DNA from: JBHPCZ01 sp042573625
GTDB lineage: Bacteria > Desulfobacterota > Desulfobacteria > Desulfobacterales > UBA11574
Assembly (NCBI GenBank): GCA_042573625.1
Contig: JBHPCZ010000079.1
Coordinates: 1 to 15,760, forward strand
Reading direction: 5' to 3'
Length of the DNA stretch: 15,760 nucleotides
A program made the translations under genes and the position numbers. Positions 5,353-13,638 of this stretch are shown in pieces; the stretch's first letter is position 1, and every line of letters begins with the position of its first letter. The notes beneath the pieces are model-generated. The model did not search any database and was not told where the DNA came from. It worked only from the letters and a program-made list of their open reading frames with translations.

Positions 5353-6579
5353 TCAAATTACATCTTTGAACCACCGTTTCATTCGGGTGATGATCCGGTT
5401 GAAGATGTTTGTGTCACGAATCCTGAATTTCTCTTCCGGCTGATTTCTGGCGCCATATATGACGAGTCCGACACCCGTTGCGTACATGGGATTGTTCACC
5501 ACGTCGACAAGACCGCCGATCCCTTGAGGTCTGCCCAGACGGGTCGGAAGGTCGAATATCGATTCCGCAACCTCTGTTATGCCGTCCAATAAAGCTGTGC
5601 CGCCCGTTACGACCACGCCGGATGTAATCATGTTCTCTACGCCCGCGCGAAAAATTTCCCTGTCGATCAGAGAAAATATCTCTTCCATACGGGGCTCTAT
5701 AATTTCGCCAAGTATCTGTCGGGGAAGCTTTTTGGGTTCCCTGCCGCCCATGCCGGGCACTTCGATGGTCTCTTCATTGCCGATATTTTTAGAAACACAA
5801 GTCCCGTATTTCTTTTTTATTTTTTCCGCTTCGCCAATCGGTGCTCGCAACCCCACGGCGATATCGTTGGTGATGTTGTTTCCGCCAAGGGCGAGAACGA
5901 ATGTATGCCTGATATTTTTTCCGGTGAAAATTGCCAGGTCGCTGGTGCCGCCGCCGAGATCGAGAAGGGCCGCCCCCAGTTCCTTTTCCTCTTCGGTCAT
6001 TACGGCTTCACCGGAAGCAAGCGATTCCAGAACAATATCGCAGACATCAAGGCCGGACCGGTTTGCGCATTTCACGATATTGTGAGCGGAAGTCACCGCG
6101 CCGGTGACAATATGTATCTTGACTTCCAGACGGACGCCGGCCATGCCGACAGGATTCTGAATCCCGGCCTGTTCATCAACAATGAATTCCTGGGGAAGTA
6201 CATGGATAACCTCTCGGTCCATGGGAATTGCGACAGCACGTGCTGCATCAATCACACGCTCCACATCGTTTTGGGTAACCTCCGACCCTTTGATCGCTAT
6301 GATACCGTGGCTGTTGAAGCCGGTGATGTGGCCTCCGGCTATTCCGGCGTACACAGACGAGATTTCACACCCCGCCATGAGTTCCGCTTCTTCAACCGCC
6401 TTTTTAATCGAATCTACAGTCGATTCAATGTTGACCACCACACCTTTTCGAAGGCCGATCGAGGGGTGCGTGCCGATACCGATGATGTTGATATCGTTTC
6501 CGCTGACCTCACCCACTACGGCGCAAATTTTGGTCGTCCCCACATCCAGACCGACAATAATATTATCCTGTCCCTGCAT
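5353..6579 (-). CDS. ftsA: cell division protein FtsA
   Basis: Actin-like ATPase that tethers FtsZ filaments to the inner membrane and recruits later division proteins. Its 408 residues match the family. The phosphate-1 loop is GLDVGTTKICAVVGE (10-24), the phosphate-2 motif LLDLGGGTSDLAIF, and the adenosine motif VVVTGGTALLDGI. The C-terminus (FNRIITRMKRWFKDV) is the amphipathic membrane-targeting helix. The start at 6579 is chosen because a perfect AAGGAGG lies six bases upstream and the protein then begins MQGQDNIIVGLD; the frame from 6615 adds twelve unconserved residues. Only one base separates it from the ftsQ stop, and its ribosome binding site is inside the end of ftsQ, so the two are probably translationally coupled. 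Confidence 0.97.
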   Translation of the reverse strand: MQGQDNIIVGLDVGTTKICAVVGEVSGNDINIIGIGTHPSIGLRKGVVVNIESTVDSIKKAVEEAELMAGCEISSVYAGIAGGHITGFNSHGIIAIKGSEVTQNDVERVIDAARAVAIPMDREVIHVLPQEFIVDEQAGIQNPVGMAGVRLEVKIHIVTGAVTSAHNIVKCANRSGLDVCDIVLESLASGEAVMTEEEKELGAALLDLGGGTSDLAIFTGKNIRHTFVLALGGNNITNDIAVGLRAPIGEAEKIKKKYGTCVSKNIGNEETIEVPGMGGREPKKLPRQILGEIIEPRMEEIFSLIDREIFRAGVENMITSGVVVTGGTALLDGITEVAESIFDLPTRLGRPQGIGGLVDVVNNPMYATGVGLVIYGARNQPEEKFRIRDTNIFNRIITRMKRWFKDVI

Positions 6580-6580
6580 T

Positions 6581-7486
6581 CTAAACCTCCTTATGGTTCC
6601 CGGCGGGAGACTCAACCTTTACGGGATTTACAACAATTCGATTCACATTATTTAAATCTATGGAATCGAAATCCGGAAAACGATCTCTTTTTTTCAAGTG
6701 GAAGAGTATATTTTTGAGTATAACGTACTTGCTCGAATAGTCATTATATCCCAACTTTATCGCTCTGATCCGCTCAGGTGCATAATAGGACGCATGGAGG
6801 GTCAGGCCGATCTCTCTATCCACGTAAATACTTTCTATAAACCTGTTGGGGATAACGCTATCAGGCTCCTGGCCGAGCCTTAATACATCCATTACCGCGG
6901 CCAATGGGTTTCTACGAGCCTGCTCGCGACCCCGTTCTTCATTGAACGACGCATCATCGCCTCTGGACACGTCCAGGTCTGAATACTCCAGTCCGGTGAT
7001 CACCGGCAGGTCATCCGGATCGGATGCAGTTCTCTCCTTAAATATTTCACCCCGCGCGTCGATTAAAAATTTACGGCCAAGATCAAGAACGGCCAAAGGT
7101 TCGTGCTCCTTTATCCGAATCGTAATGGTGGCCGGAAGTTCTCTACTGACTTCAGCCTCGGCGATCCATGAATGCGCCAGCAGTCTCTTTCTTGTCTTTG
7201 AAAGGTTGATTGAAAGAATATTCATTCTCTGTTTGACACACGACTGCTTGAGTATCTCTTCTTCGGAGAGCCGGTTGGCGCCTTTAACAATGACGCTTTC
7301 CGCGCTGAAATAGTCGCACTGGGTAAGAAGATCGTATCCAAAGATGAAAACAGCGCTGACAAACAGCAAAAAGGCGACACCGCATACTGTTTTAAAACAG
7401 TCATAAAAACGCTGTTTAATCTTATCCCGTCTTTTTATGATGCTGTTCTTGTAAATGTTTTTTCGTCTATTCTTACGACCCGACAA
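6581..7486 (-). CDS. ftsQ: cell division protein FtsQ
   Basis: Bitopic inner-membrane divisome protein that, with FtsB and FtsL, links early and late division proteins. The sequence shows a basic cytoplasmic N-terminus (residues 1-30, very Lys/Arg-rich), one membrane segment (about 34-51), a POTRA domain (about 60-130: AESVIVKGANRLSEEEIL, LLAHSWIAEAEVSRELP, ITIRIKEHEPLAVL) and the FtsQ beta domain to the end. It is about 301 residues, slightly longer than E. coli FtsQ. The start is a TTG at 7486 with AGAGG six bases upstream; another TTG at 7504 has no such site. It overlaps the murB end by 14 bases. No ddl gene lies between murB and ftsQ, unlike in E. coli. Confidence 0.93.
   Translation of the reverse strand: MSGRKNRRKNIYKNSIIKRRDKIKQRFYDCFKTVCGVAFLLFVSAVFIFGYDLLTQCDYFSAESVIVKGANRLSEEEILKQSCVKQRMNILSINLSKTRKRLLAHSWIAEAEVSRELPATITIRIKEHEPLAVLDLGRKFLIDARGEIFKERTASDPDDLPVITGLEYSDLDVSRGDDASFNEERGREQARRNPLAAVMDVLRLGQEPDSVIPNRFIESIYVDREIGLTLHASYYAPERIRAIKLGYNDYSSKYVILKNILFHLKKRDRFPDFDSIDLNNVNRIVVNPVKVESPAGNHKEV
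6586..6592 (-). promoter_or_regulatory. ribosome binding site deciding the ftsA start
   Basis: AAGGAGG, located within the last codons of ftsQ and six bases before the ATG at 6579. Confidence 0.85.
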
Positions 7487-8423
7487 TTTTAACCTCTGCC
7501 TCAAGATTGATGTTGAACTTTTTTGCTACGGCCTTCTGAACAAGTTCCATGAGGTCCAGGCAGTCCTTAGCGGTTGCTTTGCCACGGTTAATGATGAAGT
7601 TGGCATGTTTGGGTGAAATCGCCGCGCCGCCGATGGATGTTCCCTTAAGTCCGGCCAGTTCAATCAGTTCACCGGCCGATTTGCCGGAGGCAGGGTTCTT
7701 AAAAAAACATCCCGCGCTGGGAGAATCAATGGGCTGACTTTTCCGGCGCTTGTCCAGAATCGCATCGGCCTCTTTTTTCAGCTGTTGGGGTTCTGAAGGT
7801 TTCAAAATAAAGCAGCCGTCCAGAATAATGGGTTGGCCGTGATCATCACGATTTTCTTCATTTTCCCAAGAGAGACTCCTGTAGGAAAAATTGAGCTTTT
7901 TCCTGCCAATGCGCCGGGTGTAGCCCGATGCCTGGAGCACCGTGATGGCGTCAAGGACATCCGCCACCCAGCCGTATGATGTCCCGGCATTCATCATGAT
8001 GCCGCCGCCCACGGTTCCCGGTATGCCCAGCGCAAAATTCATTCCTTCAAGCCCATTGGTTATGGCGAACCGACAAAGCGCGTGCATTCTGGCACCCGCC
8101 ATAGCGGTGACAACGACATCACCTTTTCCCCCGTTTGCCTGAGAAATGCTGTTGAGACACTTCTTCAGTTTAATCACAATGCCATCGATACCGTTGTCTT
8201 TCACCAGAAGGTTTGTACCGTCACCGATCACCAGGTATGGAAGCCCATTTTCCCAAGACCACCCAACAAGCTTGATAAGATCTTCGCTCGTTTCAGGTGT
8301 AACATATGCCTCGGCCGGGCCGCCCACACGCAGCGATGTGTGTTTTGACATCAATTCGTCGAATGTGACGTTGCGGCCAAAACAGTGTCTCAACCATTTT
8401 TTTGCTGCCGAATCCAGTACCAT
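7473..8423 (-). CDS. murB: UDP-N-acetylenolpyruvoylglucosamine reductase MurB
   Basis: FAD enzyme that reduces UDP-GlcNAc-enolpyruvate to UDP-MurNAc with NADPH, in the cytoplasm. The 316 residues fit the shorter MurB type. FAD-binding motifs are SLRVGGPAEAYV (30-41), VIGDGTNLLV (65-74) and GIPGTVGGGIMMNAG (133-147). The active-site loop reads SAGCFFKNP with Cys239 where E. coli has the proton-donating Ser229. The C-terminal LEAEVKIVG carries the conserved Glu. I place the start at ATG 8423, where homology begins. The longest frame starts with a TTG at 8546, adding 41 residues whose bases hold two hairpins and look like spacer. The ribosome binding site at 8423 is weak, so the start is moderately certain. 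Confidence 0.95.
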   Translation of the reverse strand: MVLDSAAKKWLRHCFGRNVTFDELMSKHTSLRVGGPAEAYVTPETSEDLIKLVGWSWENGLPYLVIGDGTNLLVKDNGIDGIVIKLKKCLNSISQANGGKGDVVVTAMAGARMHALCRFAITNGLEGMNFALGIPGTVGGGIMMNAGTSYGWVADVLDAITVLQASGYTRRIGRKKLNFSYRSLSWENEENRDDHGQPIILDGCFILKPSEPQQLKKEADAILDKRRKSQPIDSPSAGCFFKNPASGKSAGELIELAGLKGTSIGGAAISPKHANFIINRGKATAKDCLDLMELVQKAVAKKFNINLEAEVKIVGS

Positions 8424-8463
8424 GTTTCGCTTTTGCTCTTGAATTGATGAATGCCGATATTGA

Positions 8464-8495
8464 ACTGCATCCTGCAGTCCCGATTCTATCGGGAC
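8464..8495. other. two overlapping hairpins between murC and murB
   Basis: GTCCCGAT (8477-8484) and ATCGGGAC (8488-8495) form a perfect 8-bp stem with loop TCT. ACTGCA (8464-8469) and TGCAGT (8473-8478) form a 6-bp stem with loop TCC. They share two bases, so they are mutually exclusive if both are fully formed. They lie in the 109-base murC-murB spacer and resemble short palindromic intergenic repeats; an mRNA processing or translation-control role is possible. Confidence 0.55.
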
Positions 8496-8532
8496 AGGGT
8501 CAGCGCTCGTGTTTCGGTTCAACAATCGATAA

Positions 8533-9915
8533 CTACCTGTCGCCAATCGACAATTCCTTCAGCACCGCTTCTCCCAGCTTCCATACATCACCCGCGCCCA
8601 GTGTCAAAAGGATGTCTCCTTCTTTCAGGATCTCTTTGAAACGGAATGCCGCTTCATCCAGTCCGCCCATATGGACAACTTCCTTGTGGCCGTGTTTCCT
8701 GATCCCTTCATACAGGGCATCGCTGGTAACCCCTTCGATCTTCTTTTCGCCGGCTGCATAAATGGGAAGCACCACCAGCATGTCCGACTGGTAAAACGCC
8801 CGCGTAAAATCGTCAAAAAGCGCATGGACCCTGGAATAGCGGTGCGGCTGGAATGCAACAACGATACGCCTGTCAGGCCAGCTGTCCTTAACGGCCTGCA
8901 GTGTTGTTTTGATTTCCGTTGGATGATGCCCGTAATCATCCACAACCGTAATACCCTTAACTTCTCCTTTGATTTCCATTCTTCTCTGGACCCCTTCGAC
9001 CGTCTCCAGCGCCGCTTTGATCACATCAAAGGAGATATCAAGCTCCATTCCCACCGCAACACTTGCCAGGGCGTTGTAAACATTATGGATACCGGGCAGG
9101 TTCAATATGATTTCCCCCAGTTGCATTCCGTTATGATAAGCAGAAAACCGGCTCTTTAATCCCTCGGACACGACATCTTTCGCCTGAAAATCGGCCTGGG
9201 TGCTCATGCCATACGTCGTATAGCGTTTTCTTATTTTCGGAATAATATCCTGTACGGGCTCGTTATCCAGGCACAGGACGGCAAGGCCGTAAAAAGGCAC
9301 CCTGTCAATGAAGCTTAAAAAATCTTCTTTTATATCATCTAAACCCTGGTAATAATCGAGGTGCTCCCTGTCTATATTCGTCACCACCGCTATTGTGGGG
9401 GAGAATTTCAAAAAGGAGCCGTCACTTTCATCCGCTTCAGCAACAATAAAGTCTCCCTCGCCAAGCACCGCATTGACGCCGATGCTCTTCAACTGGCCGC
9501 CGATCACCACTGTGGGATCTAACCCGCCTTTATCCAGAACGGAAGCAACCAACGACGTGGTCGATGTCTTGCCGTGCGCGCCGGAAATCGCTATGCTGTA
9601 CTTCAACCGCATCAACTCGGCGAGCATTTCAGCCCTGGGTATAACAGGGATTGACAATTCACTTGCTGCCAGAACCTCGGGATTTTCAGTATCGATGGCT
9701 GACGATGTTACAACAACGTCCGCGCCGTGGATCTGATCTGCTGAGTGACCTTCAAATATGGTGCCACCCAGACGCTGAAGCCGCTCGGTAATCCCCGAAG
9801 ATTGCAAATCTGACCCAGACACAACGTAGCCCAGGTTCAGCAGAAGTTCGGCAATCCCGCTCATGCCGATACCGCCGACGCCGACAAAGTGTATGTGATA
9901 TTTTTCGAAATACAT
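8533..9915 (-). CDS. murC: UDP-N-acetylmuramate--L-alanine ligase MurC
   Basis: Cytoplasmic ATP-dependent ligase adding L-alanine to UDP-MurNAc, the first step of stem peptide assembly. At 460 residues it has the usual length. The UDP-binding Rossmann motif is GVGGIGMSGIAELL (12-25), the ATP P-loop GAHGKTSTTS (112-121), with EADESDGSFL and NIDREHLDYY in the central domain and DDYGHHPTEIKTTL in the C-terminal domain. The start ATG is inside a heptamer repeat and has no Shine-Dalgarno sequence; the alignment to other MurC still supports it. It lies 21 bases after murG. Confidence 0.97.
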   Translation of the reverse strand: MYFEKYHIHFVGVGGIGMSGIAELLLNLGYVVSGSDLQSSGITERLQRLGGTIFEGHSADQIHGADVVVTSSAIDTENPEVLAASELSIPVIPRAEMLAELMRLKYSIAISGAHGKTSTTSLVASVLDKGGLDPTVVIGGQLKSIGVNAVLGEGDFIVAEADESDGSFLKFSPTIAVVTNIDREHLDYYQGLDDIKEDFLSFIDRVPFYGLAVLCLDNEPVQDIIPKIRKRYTTYGMSTQADFQAKDVVSEGLKSRFSAYHNGMQLGEIILNLPGIHNVYNALASVAVGMELDISFDVIKAALETVEGVQRRMEIKGEVKGITVVDDYGHHPTEIKTTLQAVKDSWPDRRIVVAFQPHRYSRVHALFDDFTRAFYQSDMLVVLPIYAAGEKKIEGVTSDALYEGIRKHGHKEVVHMGGLDEAAFRFKEILKEGDILLTLGAGDVWKLGEAVLKELSIGDR

Positions 9916-9947
9916 GATTAGTTTATGACTTAAAGGTTATGGGTTAA
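9913..9947 (-). repeat. five heptamers across the murG stop and murC start
   Basis: Read on the minus strand from 9947: TTAACCC, ATAACCT, TTAAGTC, ATAAACT, AATCATG. The murG stop codon is in the first two units' junction region and the murC ATG ends the last. The spacer therefore consists almost entirely of this tract. Confidence 0.6.
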
Positions 9948-11124
9948 CGAGCCTGTAACAGTCATCCACTATAACGCGGGCCGCATCCGGTTTCCCGAGG
10001 TTTCCCGCCCTGGATGCCATACGGTTCAACGCTTCCGGGTTTGATGCATAATGCTCGATTCTTTCGACCAGTGATTTCCCGCTAAGATCTTTGTCAAGAA
10101 TCATTTCGGCGGCGCCGGTGTCTGCAAGGGTGCGTGCGTTCAACACCTGATGATTGTCTGCCGCATGCGGGAACGGTATGAAGATAACCCCCTTTCCCAG
10201 GGAGGTAACTTCGGCCACAGTGGTTGCGCCCGCCCTGCATATCACCAGATCCGCATTGTTATACTGCCGCGCCATATCATCGAAAAATGGTTTAACAGCG
10301 GATGAAATATCATGGTCCCTGTAAGCTTTTTTCACCATTTCCTCATCCTGAATTCCGGTCTGGTGGGTGAAGGAAAAAGCGTCTTTATCCTTCACCCGCC
10401 CCAAGGCTTCCACAACAGCCAGATTGATGCTGTGGGCGCCCTGGCTTCCGCCAATGATCAGAACCCTGAACGGCCGCCCTTGTCCGGAGGCCGCTTCTGA
10501 TTCGGGCCCGTTGTAATCCCTTTCTTCGAATACGCATTCCAGAATCTCTCTGCGCACCGGGTTTCCCGTGACCAAAACCTTCTTTGAACTGACAGTTGTC
10601 CGAGTATTATTGAAGGACACATATATCCGGTCTGCGAAAAAAGAGAGCAGCCGATTGGTGATCCCCGGCAGAATATTTTGTTCATGAACAACGATTTTAA
10701 CCCCCAGAAGCCATGCACCCATGGCTATTGGCCCGGCAGCGTAACCGCCAACCCCGATAACGATATCCGGTCTGAAACGTTTGAGAAACCGAATCGATTC
10801 GATGATCCCTTTGGGTATGATTGAAATCGATACAATCTGATTTATCAGTCCCCGGCCTTTAATTCCTTCGGTTGTAATCGATGTATGCTCGAAACCTGTT
10901 TTCGATAAAACCGATATTTCAAAGGGCTTCCCCGCCCCGGCAAACAGGACCCTGTTTTTGGGGTTTCTTTTTATAAATTCCTGAGCAATGGCAATGCCCG
11001 GGAAGAGATGCCCGCCGGTGCCGCCGCCCGCGATGACAATGCGCAACGCCCTTTTTGCTTCGTCCTTGATGTCGCACGGCGAATGCTGTATGGCATTTTC
11101 GCTTTCCGCATCTTTCCCTTTCAT
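9937..11124 (-). CDS. murG: UDP-GlcNAc:lipid I transferase MurG
   Basis: Peripheral inner-membrane glycosyltransferase (GT-B fold, GT28) that adds GlcNAc to lipid I to make lipid II. N-domain motifs are IAGGGTGGHLFPGIAIA, VIGVGGYAAGP and VHEQNILPGITNRLL. C-domain motifs are IIGGSQGAHSIN and the donor-binding ICRAGATTVAEV, with IPFPHAADNHQ close behind. At 395 residues it is longer than E. coli MurG (355), partly due to a 28-residue charged N-terminal extension before the first glycine-rich loop. The ATG at 11124 overlaps the ftsW stop (ATGA), supporting translational coupling, but the Shine-Dalgarno sequence (GGAG) is distant. A TTG near the glycine-rich loop preceded by AAAGG is an alternative start. 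Confidence 0.96.
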   Translation of the reverse strand: MKGKDAESENAIQHSPCDIKDEAKRALRIVIAGGGTGGHLFPGIAIAQEFIKRNPKNRVLFAGAGKPFEISVLSKTGFEHTSITTEGIKGRGLINQIVSISIIPKGIIESIRFLKRFRPDIVIGVGGYAAGPIAMGAWLLGVKIVVHEQNILPGITNRLLSFFADRIYVSFNNTRTTVSSKKVLVTGNPVRREILECVFEERDYNGPESEAASGQGRPFRVLIIGGSQGAHSINLAVVEALGRVKDKDAFSFTHQTGIQDEEMVKKAYRDHDISSAVKPFFDDMARQYNNADLVICRAGATTVAEVTSLGKGVIFIPFPHAADNHQVLNARTLADTGAAEMILDKDLSGKSLVERIEHYASNPEALNRMASRAGNLGKPDAARVIVDDCYRLVNP

Positions 11125-12239
11125 TTTACTTTAAACACTCCAATGTTCATCAGTATCCCGATGGATCCCATGTTAACTAAAAGGGATGTGCCGCCATAAC
11201 TTAAAAAAGGCAGGGTGAGGCCCTTGGTTGGCAAAAGCCCGAGCGCAACCCCCATATTGACACAGACCTGAAGACCGATCGCGGTCGTCAGTCCCATAGC
11301 CACGAGCGACCCAAAGGGATCTTTCGCGTTCCTGGCGATGATAACGCCCCGCCATAAAATCAGGGCGTAAAGCCCTAAAATAACCAGCACGCCCAGTAAC
11401 CCGAGTTCCTCTCCGATGACCGAAAAGATAAAATCGGTATGCGGTTCGGGAAGATAGAAAAGCTTCTGATAACCTTTTCCAATCCCCGTGCCCCAGATCC
11501 CGCCGGTGCCAAAAGCCATGAGAGAATGGATAACCTGGTAGCCTTCATTTGTCGGATACTGCCATGGATCCAGATAACTGATGATGCGTCTGACCCGATA
11601 TTCCGCATTGAACAAAAGAAAATAGGCCACGGGGAGAACAAAGAGCGCCAAAGATGACAGAAGATATGTGATGCGAACGCCGCCGACGAAGAGCATGATC
11701 CACGTCAATGCAAAAAGGATAACGACAGAGCCGAAATCGGGCTGACAAATGAGCAGCGCGGAAAGGGCGGCAAGCACCAGAATATGCGGCAGAAAACCCA
11801 CGCTGAAATCTTTGAGCATTTCCTTCTTCTTGTTCATGGAACAAGCCAGATAGATCACCAGGGCAAAACGGACAAATTCAGACGGCTGCAATGAAAAGCC
11901 GCCAAAGCGAAGCCACCGGGCTGAGCCGCCCGCAGAATGGCCGAATCCGGATATCTGAATGGCGACAAGCAAAGCGAACGCAAGAACGAGAAACGGATAT
12001 GTCAAAGAACTATAAAACCGGTATGGGATATGCCTGCAAATCACCAGGGCGACAATCCCCAACAATGCGAAAATTGCCTGCTTTCTCAAAAAATAGTAAT
12101 CGGTTCCGAACCTTTTCAGCGCAAGAGCGGAACTCGCGCTGTAAACCATTACGATACCGATGCCCACCAGAAAAAGAACCGGAAAGAGCAGTTTGACGTC
12201 ATACGCAACGGACGCCGGTCTGTGTCGGGTACGAGTCAT
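11121..12239 (-). CDS. ftsW: septal peptidoglycan polymerase FtsW
   Basis: Multi-pass SEDS-family glycosyltransferase that polymerises lipid II at the division septum with a class B PBP. The 372-residue protein has about ten membrane segments. SEDS hallmarks seen are GGSARWLRFGGFSLQPSEF, the extracellular loop KGYQKLFYLPEPHTDFIFSVIGEELG containing the catalytic Asp region, and LPFLSYGGTSLLVNMGSIG near the end. I choose the ATG at 12239, which forms TGATG with the murD stop and has GGAAG seven to eight bases upstream. A GTG at 12251 would add four residues but has no comparable site. RodA is an alternative within the family, but the position between murD and murG indicates FtsW. Confidence 0.95.
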   Translation of the reverse strand: MTRTRHRPASVAYDVKLLFPVLFLVGIGIVMVYSASSALALKRFGTDYYFLRKQAIFALLGIVALVICRHIPYRFYSSLTYPFLVLAFALLVAIQISGFGHSAGGSARWLRFGGFSLQPSEFVRFALVIYLACSMNKKKEMLKDFSVGFLPHILVLAALSALLICQPDFGSVVILFALTWIMLFVGGVRITYLLSSLALFVLPVAYFLLFNAEYRVRRIISYLDPWQYPTNEGYQVIHSLMAFGTGGIWGTGIGKGYQKLFYLPEPHTDFIFSVIGEELGLLGVLVILGLYALILWRGVIIARNAKDPFGSLVAMGLTTAIGLQVCVNMGVALGLLPTKGLTLPFLSYGGTSLLVNMGSIGILMNIGVFKVK

Positions 12240-13636
12240 CAGTTCTTCCACTTTAACTTGTCTACGGCTTTGCAGAAACTCTCCCCCCGTTCGGCATAGC
12301 TGGTATACATATCAAAACTCGAACAGGCGGGAGATAACAGGACGACATCTCCGGGAGCCGCTGCTTGATACGCGGAAAAAACTGCATCCTCCATTGAAGC
12401 AGCCGACCCTGTCGAAATATTATGCCCAAGGGCAGATTTTATGTCATCCTTTGCTTCTCCCATAACGATGAGCTTTTTTACGTGTTGTCGCACCGAATTT
12501 TTCAGCACGCTAAAGTTGCTCCCCTTGTTACGGCCGCCCATGATCAGGATTACGGGCGCGGTGAAACATTCCAGAGCTCTTGCCACGGAATCCACGTTTG
12601 TTGCCTTTGAATCGTCGAAGTATCCGACGTCATTTATCGTGGCGATCCATTCGAGCCGATGGGCGAGCGTTTTGAAATCATTCAGCACGGATTGTATCTT
12701 CTCCGGGGTTCCGCCGACGGCCAGGGCCGCCAGGGAAGCAGCAGACACATTTTCCATGTTGTGCATGCCCATCAGAGCGACATGCGAAAGATTGAGAGAC
12801 ATCGAAGGCTTCAGGATGTCTCCACCCTCTGTATCGTTTTTTGCTGTCTTGAATATGATGCCGTCCTCTTTTATGATCGCGCCTTCGCGGAATGTTGAGC
12901 CGCTTTTTTTTTCATGGCAGAAAACCAGTTGCTTGGCTTTAATCTTTTCGCAAAAGGAACGGACATTGGGATCAGACCCGTTTAAAACGGCAATGTCGTC
13001 TTCTTTCTGGTTTTCAAAAATTCTTCCCTTGGATGCGACATAGGCCCCAAAATCGGCATAACGATCCAGATGGTCTTCGGTAATGTTCAGCAGAATACTC
13101 ACCTTGGGCCTGAAAACGTCAATGGTATCCAGCTGAAAACTACTGACTTCGGCCACCACAACCTCTGCTTTTTCTTCTTTATCCGCATAACCGATCAACG
13201 GAGTACCGATGTTCCCGCCCACAAAAACCTTAACGCCCGAATGGGCCAGCATTTTCCCCAGAAGCTCTGTGGTGGTCGTCTTTCCGTTGGTGCCGGTTAT
13301 GGCGACGACGGGTTCCCGGATGAACCTGGAAGCCAGCTCCAACTCTCCCATTATGGGAATTCCCCGTTCTTCAGCGCTTTTGACCTGAGGAATGGTATGC
13401 GGCACCCCCGGACTCAGCACAATCAGGTCCGCTTTTTCAAATGTTTCAATTCTATGCTGCCCGAGTTCCACATTGGCGCCCATGTCACGCATCTCTTGAA
13501 CGTGAGCTCCCAGATCTTCTTCCCGTGCCATATCCGTCACGGTCACATCAGCGCCCCTCCGTTTTAAAAACCGGGCGGCGGCAACCCCGGATATGCCAAG
13601 TCCGACAATGAGTATATTTTTATTCGCTACATCCAT
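12239..13636 (-). CDS. murD: UDP-MurNAc-L-Ala--D-Glu ligase MurD
   Basis: Cytoplasmic ATP-dependent ligase adding D-glutamate to UDP-MurNAc-L-Ala. The N-terminal domain begins NILIVGLGISGVAAARFL (7-24). The P-loop GTNGKTTTT is at about 115-123, the central domain shows EVSSFQLDTI and NITEDHLDRY, and the C-terminal domain has FDDSKATNVDS and LSPACSSFDMY. At 465 residues the length is as expected. Three in-frame starts follow one another at 13642 (GTG), 13639 and 13636 (ATG); AGGTG just upstream is best spaced for the last. Whichever is used, the gene overlaps or touches the mraY stop, indicating coupling. Confidence 0.97.
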   Translation of the reverse strand: MDVANKNILIVGLGISGVAAARFLKRRGADVTVTDMAREEDLGAHVQEMRDMGANVELGQHRIETFEKADLIVLSPGVPHTIPQVKSAEERGIPIMGELELASRFIREPVVAITGTNGKTTTTELLGKMLAHSGVKVFVGGNIGTPLIGYADKEEKAEVVVAEVSSFQLDTIDVFRPKVSILLNITEDHLDRYADFGAYVASKGRIFENQKEDDIAVLNGSDPNVRSFCEKIKAKQLVFCHEKKSGSTFREGAIIKEDGIIFKTAKNDTEGGDILKPSMSLNLSHVALMGMHNMENVSAASLAALAVGGTPEKIQSVLNDFKTLAHRLEWIATINDVGYFDDSKATNVDSVARALECFTAPVILIMGGRNKGSNFSVLKNSVRQHVKKLIVMGEAKDDIKSALGHNISTGSAASMEDAVFSAYQAAAPGDVVLLSPACSSFDMYTSYAERGESFCKAVDKLKWKN

Positions 13637-13638
13637 CA

